From Magicicada septendecula (lineage: Eukaryota; Arthropoda; Insecta; Hemiptera; Cicadidae), in contig CM068367.1 of the NCBI GenBank assembly GCA_034769895.1, positions 110,716,654-110,780,653 of the forward strand: 64,000 nucleotides of DNA, read 5' to 3'. Numbering within the stretch: the first letter of the stretch is position 1; each line of letters begins with the position of its first letter. Shown piece after piece: positions 46,848 to 57,569 of this stretch. The position numbers were made by a program, and so were the translations under genes. The notes beneath the pieces were generated by a model. It was not told the origin of the DNA, ran no database searches, and saw only the letters and a program-made list of their open reading frames with translations.

Positions 46848-47090
46848 TCTTCTTCTTCTTCTTCTTCTTCTTCTTCTTCTTCTTCTTCTTCTTCTTCTTC
46901 TTCTTCTTCTTCTTCTTCTTCTTCTTCTTCTTCTCCTCCTCCTCCTTCTCCTCCTTCTCCTCCTTCTCCTCCTTCTCCTCCTTCTCCTTCTCCTTCTTCT
47001 CCTTCTCCTTCTTTTCCTTTTTCTTCCTCTCCTTCTTTTTCTTCCTCGTCTTCTTCTTCCTCTTCCACTCTCCTTCCACTTCTCTTCCTT
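46848..47090. repeat. (TTC)n with (CTC)-rich 3' part
   Basis: About 27 clean TTC units, then CTC and TTC mixtures to about 47075. Long poly-Ser, poly-Leu, poly-Arg and poly-Glu open frames here are artefacts. Confidence 0.97.
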
Positions 47091-47689
47091 TTTATTTTTC
47101 TCCGTTTTCAATCGTCTTTATTTTACACGTAAGAATACGTGAATACGTCTTTATTTTACGATACACACGTAAGAATAACATTTACTATTAACATTAACTT
47201 TAACTATTAAACTTTCTACCTTCTGTCTGTTCGTAATCTTCTTTTTATTCTTATTATTCTTTCCTTCCTGCCTTTTTGTCTTGTTCTTTAATTTATTTCA
47301 TACACGTAAATGTATTATATTTACAATTTTTTTTTTTAGTAAAAGAATACGTTTTTAAGCAATATTAATCTCAATTTTCTTCTTCTTCTTCAGTTCATGA
47401 AATACACACAAGTGTCCATTACTGTAGCCGTGTTCTATATAGAAAAGGAAAAATGGCGTAATATTTCAATTTCGGACAGTTTAGAAGATGTGACAGTTTA
47501 AAAGGAGTTTTTTTTTAGTTAAAATTCGTACAGACGTTTTACCAACAGTACAAGCTTTATCACCGAAGATAAAAATTCCAATTGGTTTTTACGTTATTCT
47601 CTTCGTTTCAGTAAATACACGACGAAATCACAACACGACTGAGAGCATTCCGCAAAATAGTTCATTTCGTTGCTTACAGTAGCGTGTTC
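47091..47689. other. No recognised feature
   Basis: A near-tandem of CGTCTTTATTTTAC and ACGTAAGAATA at 47110-47175. Confidence 0.4.
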
Positions 47690-47950
47690 CACAGTTCATT
47701 GTGCTCGGATCTACACTGCTACATGTTGTGTGACTGCAATCAGACGTCGTCGAGACAGAGCGTTACGTTTGGTTGTAGACAATAGACGGTGTGCCGCCGC
47801 CTCATAAATATGTATAATGCAAATGAAACACAACACAGAGACAAGAAGCTTTCAAAAACGTACAACGATAAGACGACGATGTCAGCTGTTTGACAGGTAA
47901 AACGCGAATCGAACTAAAGGCATCGCAACACTTCCTGTGCGCAATAATGT
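47690..47950 (+). repeat. R5 repeat, copy 2
   Basis: Partner of 32100-32370. Confidence 0.8.
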
Positions 47951-48474
47951 TTCTTATTGTTGGAGAATTTACCCCAGCGAAATGGATGTCATGGCACCGT
48001 CTCCCTTCTTATATACTGTATAGAGTAATATAGTGTGGGAAATGTTAATATATTGATTTAAATACGTACAATGGACTTACTTACGTTCGTATGAAAGTAT
48101 GTAGGTATATATAGCTACATTCAATAATATTCTTGTAACGTGAATGTACTCGTTTTGCGTTTCATTGATAATTCTACTATGTTAACAAAACCAATAAAAG
48201 ATTTCTTTTACTACTTACTACCTGACTTTTATTTGAAAATACCTGTGTACTGAAGATGGAATAATACACGTCGCATCAAAAATATAAAATAAGTGAAGAG
48301 TTTTAAGTATTTAAGAATATTCAGCCGTCATAGGAGTTAACCGTAGGCCTACTTAAATTTTTTGTTTCTGCTCTTTACTCTGTTCAGTAATTTTTTGGAG
48401 TCAATCTGTCTTCTTCTTAAACCAAGTAACAGGACTGCTTAGGAATTAGAAAGATTACCCCCTTCCAAACGTCA
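47951..48474. other. No recognised feature
   Basis: Nothing matched. Confidence 0.35.
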
Positions 48475-49230
48475 CTGATCGATCGAAGCGAGTTCTCAGT
48501 TTTAACTTGACCGTTTAGCATCTGTATGTCTATCTGTCTATTTAGGGTATGTCTCACGATAATTTTTGACCCCATCAAACAATTTCCGCAAAAACCTGGC
48601 AAGCGTGTCTACACTTTTACCCTACAGAATCCTGTTATTTTTGACACTGAACCCAACAAAAAATAGGGGGGCCAGGACAAAAATGTGTGGGGACAAAGTT
48701 TTTAAAAAATCACAAAGTCGATGTGGGGTATCAAGTTAAAGAAAATCTTTACAAAATATAAATTTAGTGTTTATTTTTGAAAATTTAAACATTTTTGGAC
48801 GCCTAGAGCCAAACCGTGGGTAACAATTTTAATAAATTTTGTAAAAATTCATGTGACGTATCAAATTAAACAGGAATTTTAACTAAAGTCTAAACGTAGT
48901 GTTAAATTTTAAATATTTTAAAATTTTGGGACGCCAGGTTCTAAACTTTGATCAAAAATTTGTGTGTATTGTAAAATTCCAGTCGGGTGTCAGACTTTAG
49001 GGAACTTTAACACGAATCCATTTGTTGATTGTTCGGAATTTTTAGCGTTCATTGTTTGATTTCTCTACAATTGTCACTTTACTCAACAACAAAAAGTAGT
49101 AGGGTAAGCGTGATTATCGTAGATCTTATGGCAATTTAAAAATCATCTAAAATCAAAATTTATCCAATAATAAATGTACTTCGTTCAAAATAATGAACGA
49201 GTTCTGCAGCTAAGGAAGCATGCTAGTTTT
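48475..49230 (+). repeat. R1 repeat (copy D)
   Basis: GATCGAAGCGAGTTCTCAG to GTTCTGCAGCTAAGG and CTAGTTTT; collinear with copy B but lacking one of its internal duplicates. Confidence 0.8.
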
Positions 49231-50290
49231 AGTTTATACACTGAAAAGATCAGAAACACCAGAAAACGTAAATTTGGATACGCCTTTTGGGGTTAGAATG
49301 GCAGTATTGGTAAACCATCAAAACATTAGAAGTATAATACTTGAAAATGATACGAGACGGCTGTAACGCTTAATTGATATGAAAAACTGATGTCGGGAAA
49401 GAGGGTAAATAGATTTATTAATATACACGGCAATTTGATACACTAGAAAAGATCAAAGAAAACTTAAGAGTGTTCCACAGGAGGATAATGGGAAGAATGT
49501 AAGGATAAAGGAAAATGAGTTAATGAGTATTTTGTTACCTGATCCTTTGTGGCTTTAAAACGATGGAACAAATTATTGTTCGCCAGAGAAGTATGTACAG
49601 TTTTGTTAATACTTTTATCAAAAAGATACAACCGCGTAAGAGTAATTCTCTCAATTATATAGTTATTCAATATGCACTATACAAAAGGAGTAATATGTCA
49701 CCAAGTCAAGTAATTACTATAGACCACAACACAAACAAACACTTGGTACTTTTGAGTTCCTCGTTGTCAATGCTGTTCTTCTGTCTAACACCGTACGAGC
49801 CTATAATATGTATTCCTTAGAAAGTCCATTTCTTCTTACCGATGTTTAATTGCAAACATTCTTAACCATAATGATTTTCTTATTTATTCTTAATTCTTAA
49901 TCTGAATCATAAACATTTTTAAATTTCGAAATTGTGGCCACTACATCGTAATGGATCCTTCCCAGTACAGCGTTTCAAGCTGGTTTTTTGGAGATTTTAT
50001 TTTATTTCTATCTCACAGGTTAGAAAAATATTTGTTAATTAGGATCTGAGTTTCTCCATTTTAGTGTTTTTAAGAGTTATACATTTTTTAACGTTATAAA
50101 TATTCAAATTTACTTCTTGTTTTTACGTGTTCACATTTTTAATTTCTACATTTGCAATGTCTTCACATAAATTTAAAAACTTATAAAAATGTGAAGCAAA
50201 AATAATTACAATAAACATAAATTTAATTTATGGTACAAGAATATGTATAATGTATACATAGTTGTATATTGCTATTGCAATTACTTTTGT
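49231..50290. other. No recognised feature
   Basis: AT-rich. Confidence 0.35.
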
Positions 50291-50362
50291 AATTAAGAAA
50301 GTTGTGTTAGTGGTTATAATCACAAACAGAATTATCACTGTTGCACACCACTATAAAAAAAT

Positions 50363-50411
50363 TATTTCAATTAGCGCTTTCAAGCTTCTCAGCTCGTCGT
50401 CAGATCGGAAA
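50363..50411 (-). ncRNA. Hammerhead-like motif, left arm of copy 2
   Basis: Minus strand: TTTCCGAT, CTGACGA, stem II GAGCT/AGCTT with GAGA loop, GAAA, AGCGCT, A, ATTGAAA. Stem I is weaker because of substitutions in the 3' strand. Confidence 0.6.
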
Positions 50412-50437
50412 TAACAAGATGCTGTTGTTGTTGTTAT

Positions 50438-50483
50438 TTCCGATCTGACGATGAGCTGAGAAGCTTGAAAGCGCTAATCGGAA
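50438..50483 (+). ncRNA. Hammerhead-like motif, right arm of copy 2
   Basis: Same as 26336-26381: stem I TTCCGAT/ATCGGAA, CTGACGA (50445-50451), stem II GAGCT/AGCTT with GAGA loop, GAAA (50467-50470), AGCGCT, cleavage base A50476. Confidence 0.7.
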
Positions 50484-50526
50484 TAATTTTTCTATAGTGG
50501 TATGCAACAGTGATAATTCTGTTTAT

Positions 50527-51410
50527 AATTACTTTTTTGTCGGATGTTTTGATGTGCAAGCAAATAGTATAATTGATGAGCACGTATATTAGTACCGAAT
50601 CGGTTTCATTTATTTTCATTTTCTTGTCCGAGAATTATCAGTATTATCAGTGGGGAAGTTATAAGTCGATCCTCTTATCTATCGTTTTTTGCAGGATAGA
50701 ACATTTCGCAACATTTACATCTATAAATTGAATATTCTGGAAAATAATGACAACTCGCTCACCGCTGCCTGAACTCTCAATAATTTATTTTCGAGACATG
50801 TTCACATTCTCTTGGCTACACAGACCGGGGCGCACTCCTCCAGGCGATCGCCGCTGTACTTGGTCGGTCGTTTATTTACAGTGGTACTCGTTTATTAGCT
50901 GAGCTCTCTCATTTTCGTAGTACCCCTTCGCTCTCAACCCCTTGTAAGAGACGACCGACCGAAGGTTTGATTAAATCTTGGCGCTAAAGTGACACTTCAC
51001 CCCCTCACGATCGTCGTCCTTCCTTCTTCTACTATTACATCACCTGAAAACTCTCGCCACACGCGCACGCACTGCCGTCAACACGCACAGTATTGACAAT
51101 GTTGACAACTCCTAAAAGTCAGTTTTCTGTACGAGTCAGTTTTTACTATCGGTAGAGTAAAATACTTAATTGTAAACGACAATTTTTACATTCTACATCC
51201 TTAATAAACTAACAAAATGGCGACTTCGTCGGGCACCCGCGTCCGTATGTAAAGAGGGAATAAGTTAGAGAAAAGACCCTTGTTACTATAACAGTGATCA
51301 GAAAATGTACTGTCACCTTTATAGAACCTGAAATGTCTACACATATGGGACTACATCATTCATGCATAAATGTAAAATTAAAGACGAAAGAAACATGCCC
51401 TAATATATTC
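50527..51410. other. No recognised feature
   Basis: GC-richer at 50830-51100; no ORF or match. Confidence 0.35.
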
Positions 51411-51980
51411 CCTGAGCTACAGAATCGTCACTGTTTTTAGCGAAGTACATTTATTATTACGTAAATGTTGATATTAGTTAATTTTTCAATTACAGATAAA
51501 TTACAAATATTCAGATTGCTTTACTACTACTTTAGTAATACAACAATTGCAGATCACACAATCTTGCAACAAACACTAAAATTTCGAAACATTCAGGTTT
51601 TGATTATAATTCCTTTTAATCTGACACCCAGTTGGATTTTCCCAATTTTCTCAAGTTTTTTATCTTACTTATGAGCCTTTGGGTCCAAAAATGTTTACAT
51701 TTCCAAAACTGAACACTACATTCAGATGTTAATTAAAGTTATCCTTGGCTAATTAAAAATCTCATTTCACATGGGTTTTGCATTTAATAAAAATTTCATC
51801 CACTTTTTTGGTCATTGACATTCAAAAATTTTGAAATTTTCAAAAGTAAACACTATATTCAGATTGTGGTTAAAATCCCCTTAAATTTCATACCCCACAT
51901 GTGGCATTTGTGATTTTTTCACAGCTCTGACTGCCTCACATTTTTTTCATTCTGACTTCCTATTTTTGTTCAACGTCAGA
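51411..51980 (-). repeat. R1 repeat, inverted copy E
   Basis: Reverse complement matches R1: AAGTACATTTATTATTA at the 3' end of R1 through ACCCCACATG-type and AAAAATGT blocks. The 5' third of R1 is missing. Confidence 0.75.
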
Positions 51981-52059
51981 GAAAAACGAAAATGTTAAAA
52001 CACAAAGACAATGTATAAAGTAGAACAAAAACATGTATACAATAAATAAAACAATACAC

Positions 52060-52330
52060 TATGGACTACTTTGATCACGCCGGCGTCAACGTTATTTAAA
52101 CGAGTGTAAGACGGGATATTAGGCCGTAGTCTCATGGTGTTAGAACCAGACGTTTCGGCCTCACCATTTGACCAGTATTGGTTTTGACTCAGTACTGGAG
52201 TTATATGGCGAACACAATATTTTACCACTGAAGATGGCCTCCGATGGTGACGCCGAATCGTCTGGTTCTAACACCATGAGACCACGACCTAACGGCCCTG
52301 CTTACACTCGTTTAAATATGCACCGCTATA
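52060..52330. repeat. Foldback element 8
   Basis: Left arm about 52094-52168, right arm about 52240-52318 (ttatttaaacgagtgtaag versus cttacactcgtttaaata). Left edge tcacgccggcgtc resembles the ttcacggccgg terminus of foldbacks 2, 3 and 5. The left core is cut off, the right is complete. Confidence 0.75.
52224..52266 (+). ncRNA. Hammerhead-like motif in foldback 8
   Basis: Stem I ACCA/TGGT, CTGAAGA (52228-52234), stem II with GGC/GCC base, GAAT in place of GAAA, CGTC. Stem I has changed in both strands relative to TTCA/TGAG at 1488, but one core A is lost. Confidence 0.5.
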
Positions 52331-52399
52331 AGATCAATCATAATATAATTAAAAAATTTTAAATCGTAACAAATACAAGACAACAAAAGGTACAAAGCA

Positions 52400-52690
52400 G
52401 ACACATACACCATCAAAAATCACACAACAGATCATTCTAATAGAAGCGGTTCATATGAAGTGGGATGTGCTAAATGCAAGAAGGTATAAGTAGGTAATAC
52501 AGCAAAATCAATAATTAGTTATGGATACTTTGAACACAAGCAATCCAATGTATCACATTCTAACAGAAAACACCAGTATCCAGATACGGGCAACTTTAAA
52601 CTCTTAAAATCAGTAACAATGGTAAAAAATTGACATATTAGGAAAACTTTAAACCATTAAACAGTAAACCAATAACTGAAAAGAAAAGCA
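52400..52690 (+). mobile_element. Penelope-like element scrap, GIY-YIG domain
   Basis: Plus-strand peptides GSYEVGCAKCKKV, a stop, VGNTAKSI, then YFEHKQSNVSHSNRKHQY and GNFKLLKSV follow the order of the PLE GIY-YIG domain (compare GSCNKVYIGQTGRS at 29.6 kb). The catalytic-region tyrosine codon is a stop. Lies directly downstream of foldback 8 in the orientation of its intact motif. Confidence 0.65.
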
Positions 52691-52765
52691 GAAATAAATA
52701 TCAAACGCAACATTGTACTTGACGCAGATAAATAAATAAACTAATAATTTATTTAAACAATAATA

Positions 52766-52790
52766 AATTAACAACGGCACCGCGCGCGCG

Positions 52791-52832
<42 letters not shown>

Positions 52833-53098
52833 AAAAAGAATGAACCAGGGAAGGAACAATAGCATAGTTTGCCAAGCACTAAGGAAGCGCTTGCCGAACA
52901 GCTGGTCCCAGAAAGCGCTCTGCAATAGAAGCCGAGTCCTTTGAGAAAGCGGTTTACAATTAACAACGGCAACCATACACGCGCACGCGCGAGCAATAGC
53001 ATAGTTTGCCAAGCACTAAGGAAGCGCTTGCCGAACATCTGGTCCCAGAAAGCGCTCTGCAATAGAAGCCGAGTCCTTTGAGAAAGCGGTCTACAAAT
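52766..53098. repeat. Tandem duplication containing a (CG)n(CA)n tract
   Basis: AATTAACAACGGCA starts at 52766 and 52958. After a CG/CA-rich stretch, both units continue with AGCATAGTTTGCCAAGCACT and then about 90 near-identical bases. The copies differ mainly in the length of the CG/CA run. Confidence 0.85.
52779..52830. repeat. (CG)n(CA)n microsatellite
   Basis: About 10 CG units then about 16 CA units, alternating purine-pyrimidine throughout and so prone to Z-DNA. Confidence 0.95.
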
Positions 53099-53189
53099 AA
53101 TTTACTTCAAGAACGATTTTAGAAAGTGCAATAAACAAATAAATGTAAAAGGAAAAGGAAAAAGTTAAATAATTATTGTATATACATAT

Positions 53190-53420
53190 ATATGTTACTC
53201 AGTAGAGTTTGCTATCCTGACTACCAATCTAGAGGTTCCGGATTGCATTCTCGAGCGCACCATAAACTCCACGTGAGTTTTCAGCTGGCACTTAGACTCA
53301 CCCAGTGGAAGTGGTTACCCGGGATAACGTCCAAGGGACAAAATGGGAGGTGAAGCGTAGTGCTGGCCACACTGCCATTCTTGTATGCCAAACTACTTAC
53401 ATACGGCACATGCATACCTC
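53190..53420 (+). mobile_element. Probable tRNA-derived SINE
   Basis: TTACTCAGTAGAG resembles a decayed A-box and GGTTCCGGATTGC a decayed B-box, about 45 bases apart, with TGACTACCAATC as an anticodon-arm remnant. A body with GCTGGCACTTAGACTCACCC follows. No tail or TSD found. Confidence 0.5.
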
Positions 53421-53486
53421 TCGTGAGCAGTCAAACATTTAATTTAAGAGAATGTCTGACGAAATTATTGGAAAAAGTAATTTGTA

Positions 53487-54487
53487 TAAAATCAATTACC
53501 TTCTTCTTTATTCTTCTCCTCTTCAAGGATTAGGTTATATAAACCTGTTGCGGCACCCATCTCAACCTCGGACGACCTACGTCTCTTCTACCAATGGCTT
53601 TATACGTAGTTCAATGCCGCTTTCGGCAATCAATCCTCTGCCAATCCTTTCCAGATGATCCCACCATTGTCTTCTGTAAACAATTTTATTTATGTCCTTT
53701 ACTTCGAGTTCTGCTCTGATACCTTCACTCCTTATTCTACCTTTAAATGTATAATTTAAAGTATTTCCAAGAAACTGCATTTCAGTACTCTGAATCTTGC
53801 CGCTTTCCTTTTTTGTCATGACCCACGCCTCACTCGCATAAATTAGTGAGGGTACTGCAACTGTCTTATAAAATTTAATCCTTGTGCCGTATCTTGTTTT
53901 ATTTTTAATATTTCTATGAATCGTTCCACAAATATTCCTAAATTTATTTATCTTCTCTCTAATATCATATTCAGATTCATAGCTTACAGCACAGCCGAGA
54001 TATTTAAAATGGCTCACTTGTTCTAAAGGGCTGTTGTTTATAACTATCTCAGTCCTCACTGGATATTGACCTTTAAAGACCATGGTTTTGGTCTTTCTTA
54101 CTGAAATTGTCAGTGAGTACTCTCTTACCACTTCTTGTAATTGAAACATAGCTCTTCGTAAATCATCCTCATTTTCTTGAATAAGAACTATGTCATCCGC
54201 ATGTAGCAGGGAACCCATACAAATTGATTTGTTAAGCTGTATTCTCGAAGTCACTCTGGATTTCCATGCTCTCAACTTGTCGTCAATGTATATATTAAAC
54301 AAGGTTGGGGAAACACAGCATCCCTGCCTAACTCCCTTATTTATTCGAATGCCACCTGAAAGCCTACCATTCAGATCCAGTACTACAGATGTACTTTTGT
54401 AAAGGATCTTAACTAAATTTATTAAATGCTGTGGATATCCTCTTCTATCCATAACATTCCATAAATTTTATTCCTTAAAATCAATTA
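53487..54487 (-). mobile_element. LINE-A, 5'-truncated non-LTR retrotransposon with 12-base TSD
   Basis: Body 54475-53499 on the minus strand, flanked by TAAAATCAATTA at 53487-53498 and 54476-54487. Contains the reverse-transcriptase ORF at 53577-54452 and a 3' UTR with an AAGAAGAAGG tail. Endonuclease and the first reverse-transcriptase blocks are missing. Related fragments: 38870-39505, 42905-43020 and, more distantly, 41736-42122 and 20988-21720. Confidence 0.92.
53577..54452 (-). CDS. LINE-A reverse transcriptase, C-terminal two thirds (291 residues, truncated)
   Basis: INKGVRQGCCVSPTLFNIYID (about residues 37-57) and LLHADDIVLI (82-91) are reverse-transcriptase motifs; the catalytic box reads HADD where YADD or FADD is usual. 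TISVRKTKTMVF and FKYLGCAVSYESE follow, then KFYKTVAVPSLIYASEAW, the post-reverse-transcriptase block of endonuclease-reverse transcriptase LINEs. The start shown is only the first Met of a 5'-truncated copy. It would reverse-transcribe the element RNA at a nicked target, but without its endonuclease this copy is not autonomous. Clade (RTE-like or similar) is not settled. Confidence 0.88.
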   Translation of the reverse strand: MDRRGYPQHLINLVKILYKSTSVVLDLNGRLSGGIRINKGVRQGCCVSPTLFNIYIDDKLRAWKSRVTSRIQLNKSICMGSLLHADDIVLIQENEDDLRRAMFQLQEVVREYSLTISVRKTKTMVFKGQYPVRTEIVINNSPLEQVSHFKYLGCAVSYESEYDIREKINKFRNICGTIHRNIKNKTRYGTRIKFYKTVAVPSLIYASEAWVMTKKESGKIQSTEMQFLGNTLNYTFKGRIRSEGIRAELEVKDINKIVYRRQWWDHLERIGRGLIAESGIELRIKPLVEET

Positions 54488-55042
54488 TTTAACTCCAAAA
54501 GTAAAGAGGGTAGAAACCATCAGAAAGAGGTTTACTTGAAATTCTCAGGGTGTCACTGTTAGAAGTTTTCCGTCACACCTCAATTTAAGGCCAGAGGGAG
54601 GCTTAAAGACCAGATAGCTAATTGTACTGCACATAGTCGGCAAACACAAAATAGCGTTAGAAACTGTGATAGTCGATAGCGGTGACTGTCGCAGTGGTTC
54701 ACTCACCAACTACACCACCGATGCTGATGGTTCGGCTGAAAATTAACTGAGAAAGGAAACTCATTGTTCACAATTAAATAAACTGATATTTTACGCTACC
54801 GTATGTACCGCATTATTGAACTCACGTTGTTGCGAGACATGTACTGCTATATAGACCGTATCTTATATGTGAACGGAATTATATTAATACAAACCGCTAA
54901 ATGCAGCACAAAGTTTTCCAAGACGTGAAATTATACGTAGGGCTAGTCTATCTTGATTGCCTTGCTATACACATTGTATCTTAGATATAATGGAGAAACA
55001 TGTGACGATTATATGGTCAAGTGTGGACGGACTTGTTGAAGG
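54488..55042. other. No recognised feature
   Basis: Nothing matched. Confidence 0.35.
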
Positions 55043-55300
55043 AGTAAGTGTATTAATTTTGAGTAAAATTACTTCCCGGGCTGTTTTGACGTGGCCCAAA
55101 GTTTATGATAAAACCACCCGTTTCGGCAGTACCACCGACTGCTTAACGTACTGTGGTCCTAATGCTAGCGTTTACTCGTTTCCAGTGAAGATGGCAGCCG
55201 GTAGTACTGCCGAAACGGCTGGTTTTGTCATAAACTTTGGACCACGGCCGAACAGTCCGGAAAGTAATTTTAATCAAAATGACTCCGGCCTTCGTACCAC
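55043..55300. repeat. Foldback element 9
   Basis: Arms about 55060-55140 and 55195-55290 (gtttatgataaaacca versus tggttttgtcataaac; ggcagtac versus gtactgcc). Outside the motif is ggaccacggccgaacagtcc, parallel to other foldbacks. The open frame at 54957-55349 across it is fortuitous. Confidence 0.75.
55182..55222 (+). ncRNA. Hammerhead-like motif in foldback 9 (degraded)
   Basis: Stem I CCA/TGG, GTGAAGA (first core base G), stem II GGCAG/CTGCC, GAAA, CGGC. Stems are intact while two core bases differ from consensus, so it is probably not catalytic. Confidence 0.4.
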
Positions 55301-55479
55301 ATTAAGTGTATTAATGTTTTGCAATTTTTGTGTAGTCTGCCTTCTCTAGTTGGCTACATACAGTAGAAAAAGGAACACGAAATAATTAGATCCTCTTAAA
55401 GTGAACGAATCCTAAAAGACGTAAGAAACGACAGAAAATTCGTTATCAACGCAAGTATTGAAACAAAAGACTATAATTT

Positions 55480-55820
55480 CACTTTTTCATCGACCCACTG
55501 GCTCTCCGTCGATGACTGTATAATAAAAACGTCAACACAACTGTCAAGGGGATGATAAACGGTGATGAAAACGCAAGTAGTGAAATAAATCACTTTTCAC
55601 TTGACAAATTGTTCTAGTTTGGCGGAACGTAAAATATTTTCGAAGCCGAAGCCGTAGGACTAGGGGAAGCATTCGACGCGGACTAGTCTAGCTTTTACGA
55701 ACGTCTTAAAAACAAAAAACAAGAGCTGGAAATATTACACATAAATCATATTTCTGTGGCACTTGGTTTTAGGGAAGATAAACGTCAGGTATATATTAAT
55801 AAAAGCTTGAAACATTTAAG
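55480..55820 (+). repeat. R4 repeat, copy 3
   Basis: Matches 37340-37700 in order (AACGTCAACACA, TTTTCACTTGACAAATTG, AAGATAAACGTCAG). Confidence 0.7.
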
Positions 55821-56268
55821 TGTTATTAAATCTATAGTAAACTGGTGAGTACCGACCCCCCATTTTTCCATAAAAGTAACACTGTTTCCATAGTAATTTA
55901 AATACTATAAAATTTTATTGAACAATACTGATGCGTGCTTTTTAAGCCTGCCTCTCGTGCCTCTTGTTAAACATTCAAAGCAGGATACTGTTTAATAAGA
56001 AGTTATTTATTATAATAAATAATATTCATTTTAACAGGAATATATTTTTATTTATTTATATTTTGTCATTTAGTACTGTATTTTAATACTATTTTTTATT
56101 ATTATCAAATAGATAAATAACCATTTGTTAATATTTTTATAATAATTTATGTTTATAAACTGTACATATTCTTTCTGTATAATAAATACATTTTTATTAT
56201 TATTTATATGATAAATAAAAAACTGTGGAAATGCAATGTTATACGATATAATTTAAATAAAAATATAC
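55821..56268. other. No recognised feature
   Basis: Very AT-rich. Confidence 0.35.
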
Positions 56269-56764
56269 TGTAACAAGAACAGTATCGAACAGCCTAGAAC
56301 GTCCTCCACCCGTCCCGCCTTGGTCAAGCAGGTGTACCTCAGTCAAGGGCGCGCTCAAGTAGGTTCTAGAGTACTTTGGAAAACACTTGAAATACGCATT
56401 AGCTGGCGTGCAGTTAGGAGGAAAACCTATTCTGGACCTCTGCGCGACCTATAAAAGCAAAGCGTCTGGTTTTGCCAAGTCAGTTACGTTAAGCGATTTT
56501 CCTTAGTGCGGATCGAGTGGCGATGTACCTCAGGTGCGGCGAAGTGTTATTGTGTTATAGTTAGTGTGGAATTCTAATAGTTGAGATTATTATTGCGTGT
56601 GTACAAATTTAACTTGAATTATTTTACGAGACTAATCTTGTTGAATAACTTGTCGGTTAGAAATTATTTATTGTGATAATTAAAGCTGATGATTAGCGAC
56701 TTCATTGGTGTCTGTATTTTGTTTTCCACTGTACCATATGACGATCAGGGAGACCGTCGTAACA
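56269..56764 (+). repeat. Solo LTR, Gypsy-type, 496 bases
   Basis: Starts TGTAACAAGAACAG and ends GACCGTCGTAACA, matching the start pattern and last 80 bases of the LTRs at 59735 and 62744 with moderate divergence, so a related but older subfamily. Flanking tetranucleotides ATAC and ATAT are compatible with a slightly eroded 4-base TSD. A fossil left by recombination between two LTRs. Confidence 0.78.
56450..56515 (+). promoter_or_regulatory. LTR core promoter: TATA box, initiator, downstream element
   Basis: TATAAAAG (56450-56457), TCAGTT with the A at 56482 as likely start, and GGATCG at about +29. Spacing is the same as in the full-length element. Confidence 0.6.
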
Positions 56765-57490
56765 ATATCTTTGTTCAAGGAAATTGTACTGTTTATTCAA
56801 TAATTAAACAATACAAGAATAAGATGAGTAATTTGTGACTTAATAATATTTGGAATGTGGAATTGTGAGGAGTTGATATTACACTATAGTACTCTATAAT
56901 CTTATTTAGCTACTTCTCACAAACATAATCTTCCCACAAAATTCTCACAAGCGTAAGCCAGACGTCAAAAAAATGTAAACTTCGGAACAACTCAGAAAAT
57001 GAAGAGTGGACGCGTAATGCCAAATTTGTTGTGGGAGGACAAACGACAACCATATTAGATGGTACAAAGAAGAAGAAAAGTAAGCTGCATTCGCATTCAC
57101 ATCAATAATAAAATGAAAATATAACCATTATCGAACACTGCATAGTACGCAACACAGCAAAGTGATGAAGGTTTGTATTGAGAGATAACATGCAGAGAGA
57201 GAACAAATTATCTTAATTCCAACGAATTGCAATCTAGTAAATGTCGAAGGCCGCCTCGGCTAAAAACGTATAGAGTCCGATGATCCAAATAGAGAAACGC
57301 TTATGAAGAATAACGAAGTAACGGCTTGCCTTCGCTGTAATCTCTGTTAGATATAGTAAAGCCACGTTTGTTCCCTTCTTGCGATACACAAAGCAGGTGA
57401 ACACAACTTTCGTAAAGTTCTGGGTTCTGTTCTTTGTCTTATCGTCGAACTTCGTATTACCAGGTCAGTTGGTAGTAAGAACATTTACTC

Positions 57491-57494
<4 letters not shown>
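56765..57494. other. No recognised feature
   Basis: Includes AAAGAAGAAGAAAAG near 57066, perhaps a LINE tail, but no coding remnant is clear. Confidence 0.3.

Positions 57495-57569
<75 letters not shown>
57495..57569. repeat. (GT)n microsatellite
   Basis: About 37 GT units. Confidence 0.97.

Larger units (their letters stand above)
50291..50526. repeat. Foldback element 4, copy 2, two complete hammerhead-like motifs
   Basis: Arms about 50328-50411 and 50438-50526 are inverted; centre 50412-50437 contains a short (GTT)n. Unlike copy 1, both arms keep the full CTGACGA motif. The outer left segment (50291-50327) matches, inverted, the right flank of copy 1, so the element is longer than the arms. 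Confidence 0.85.

Noticed and set aside
46742-47142. Long open frames (poly-Ser, Leu, Glu, Lys, Arg) on both strands
   Set aside because: All arise from one trinucleotide repeat; open in every frame, so not evidence of coding.
54957-55349. 130-codon open frame on the plus strand
   Set aside because: Covers foldback 9 arms; fortuitous.
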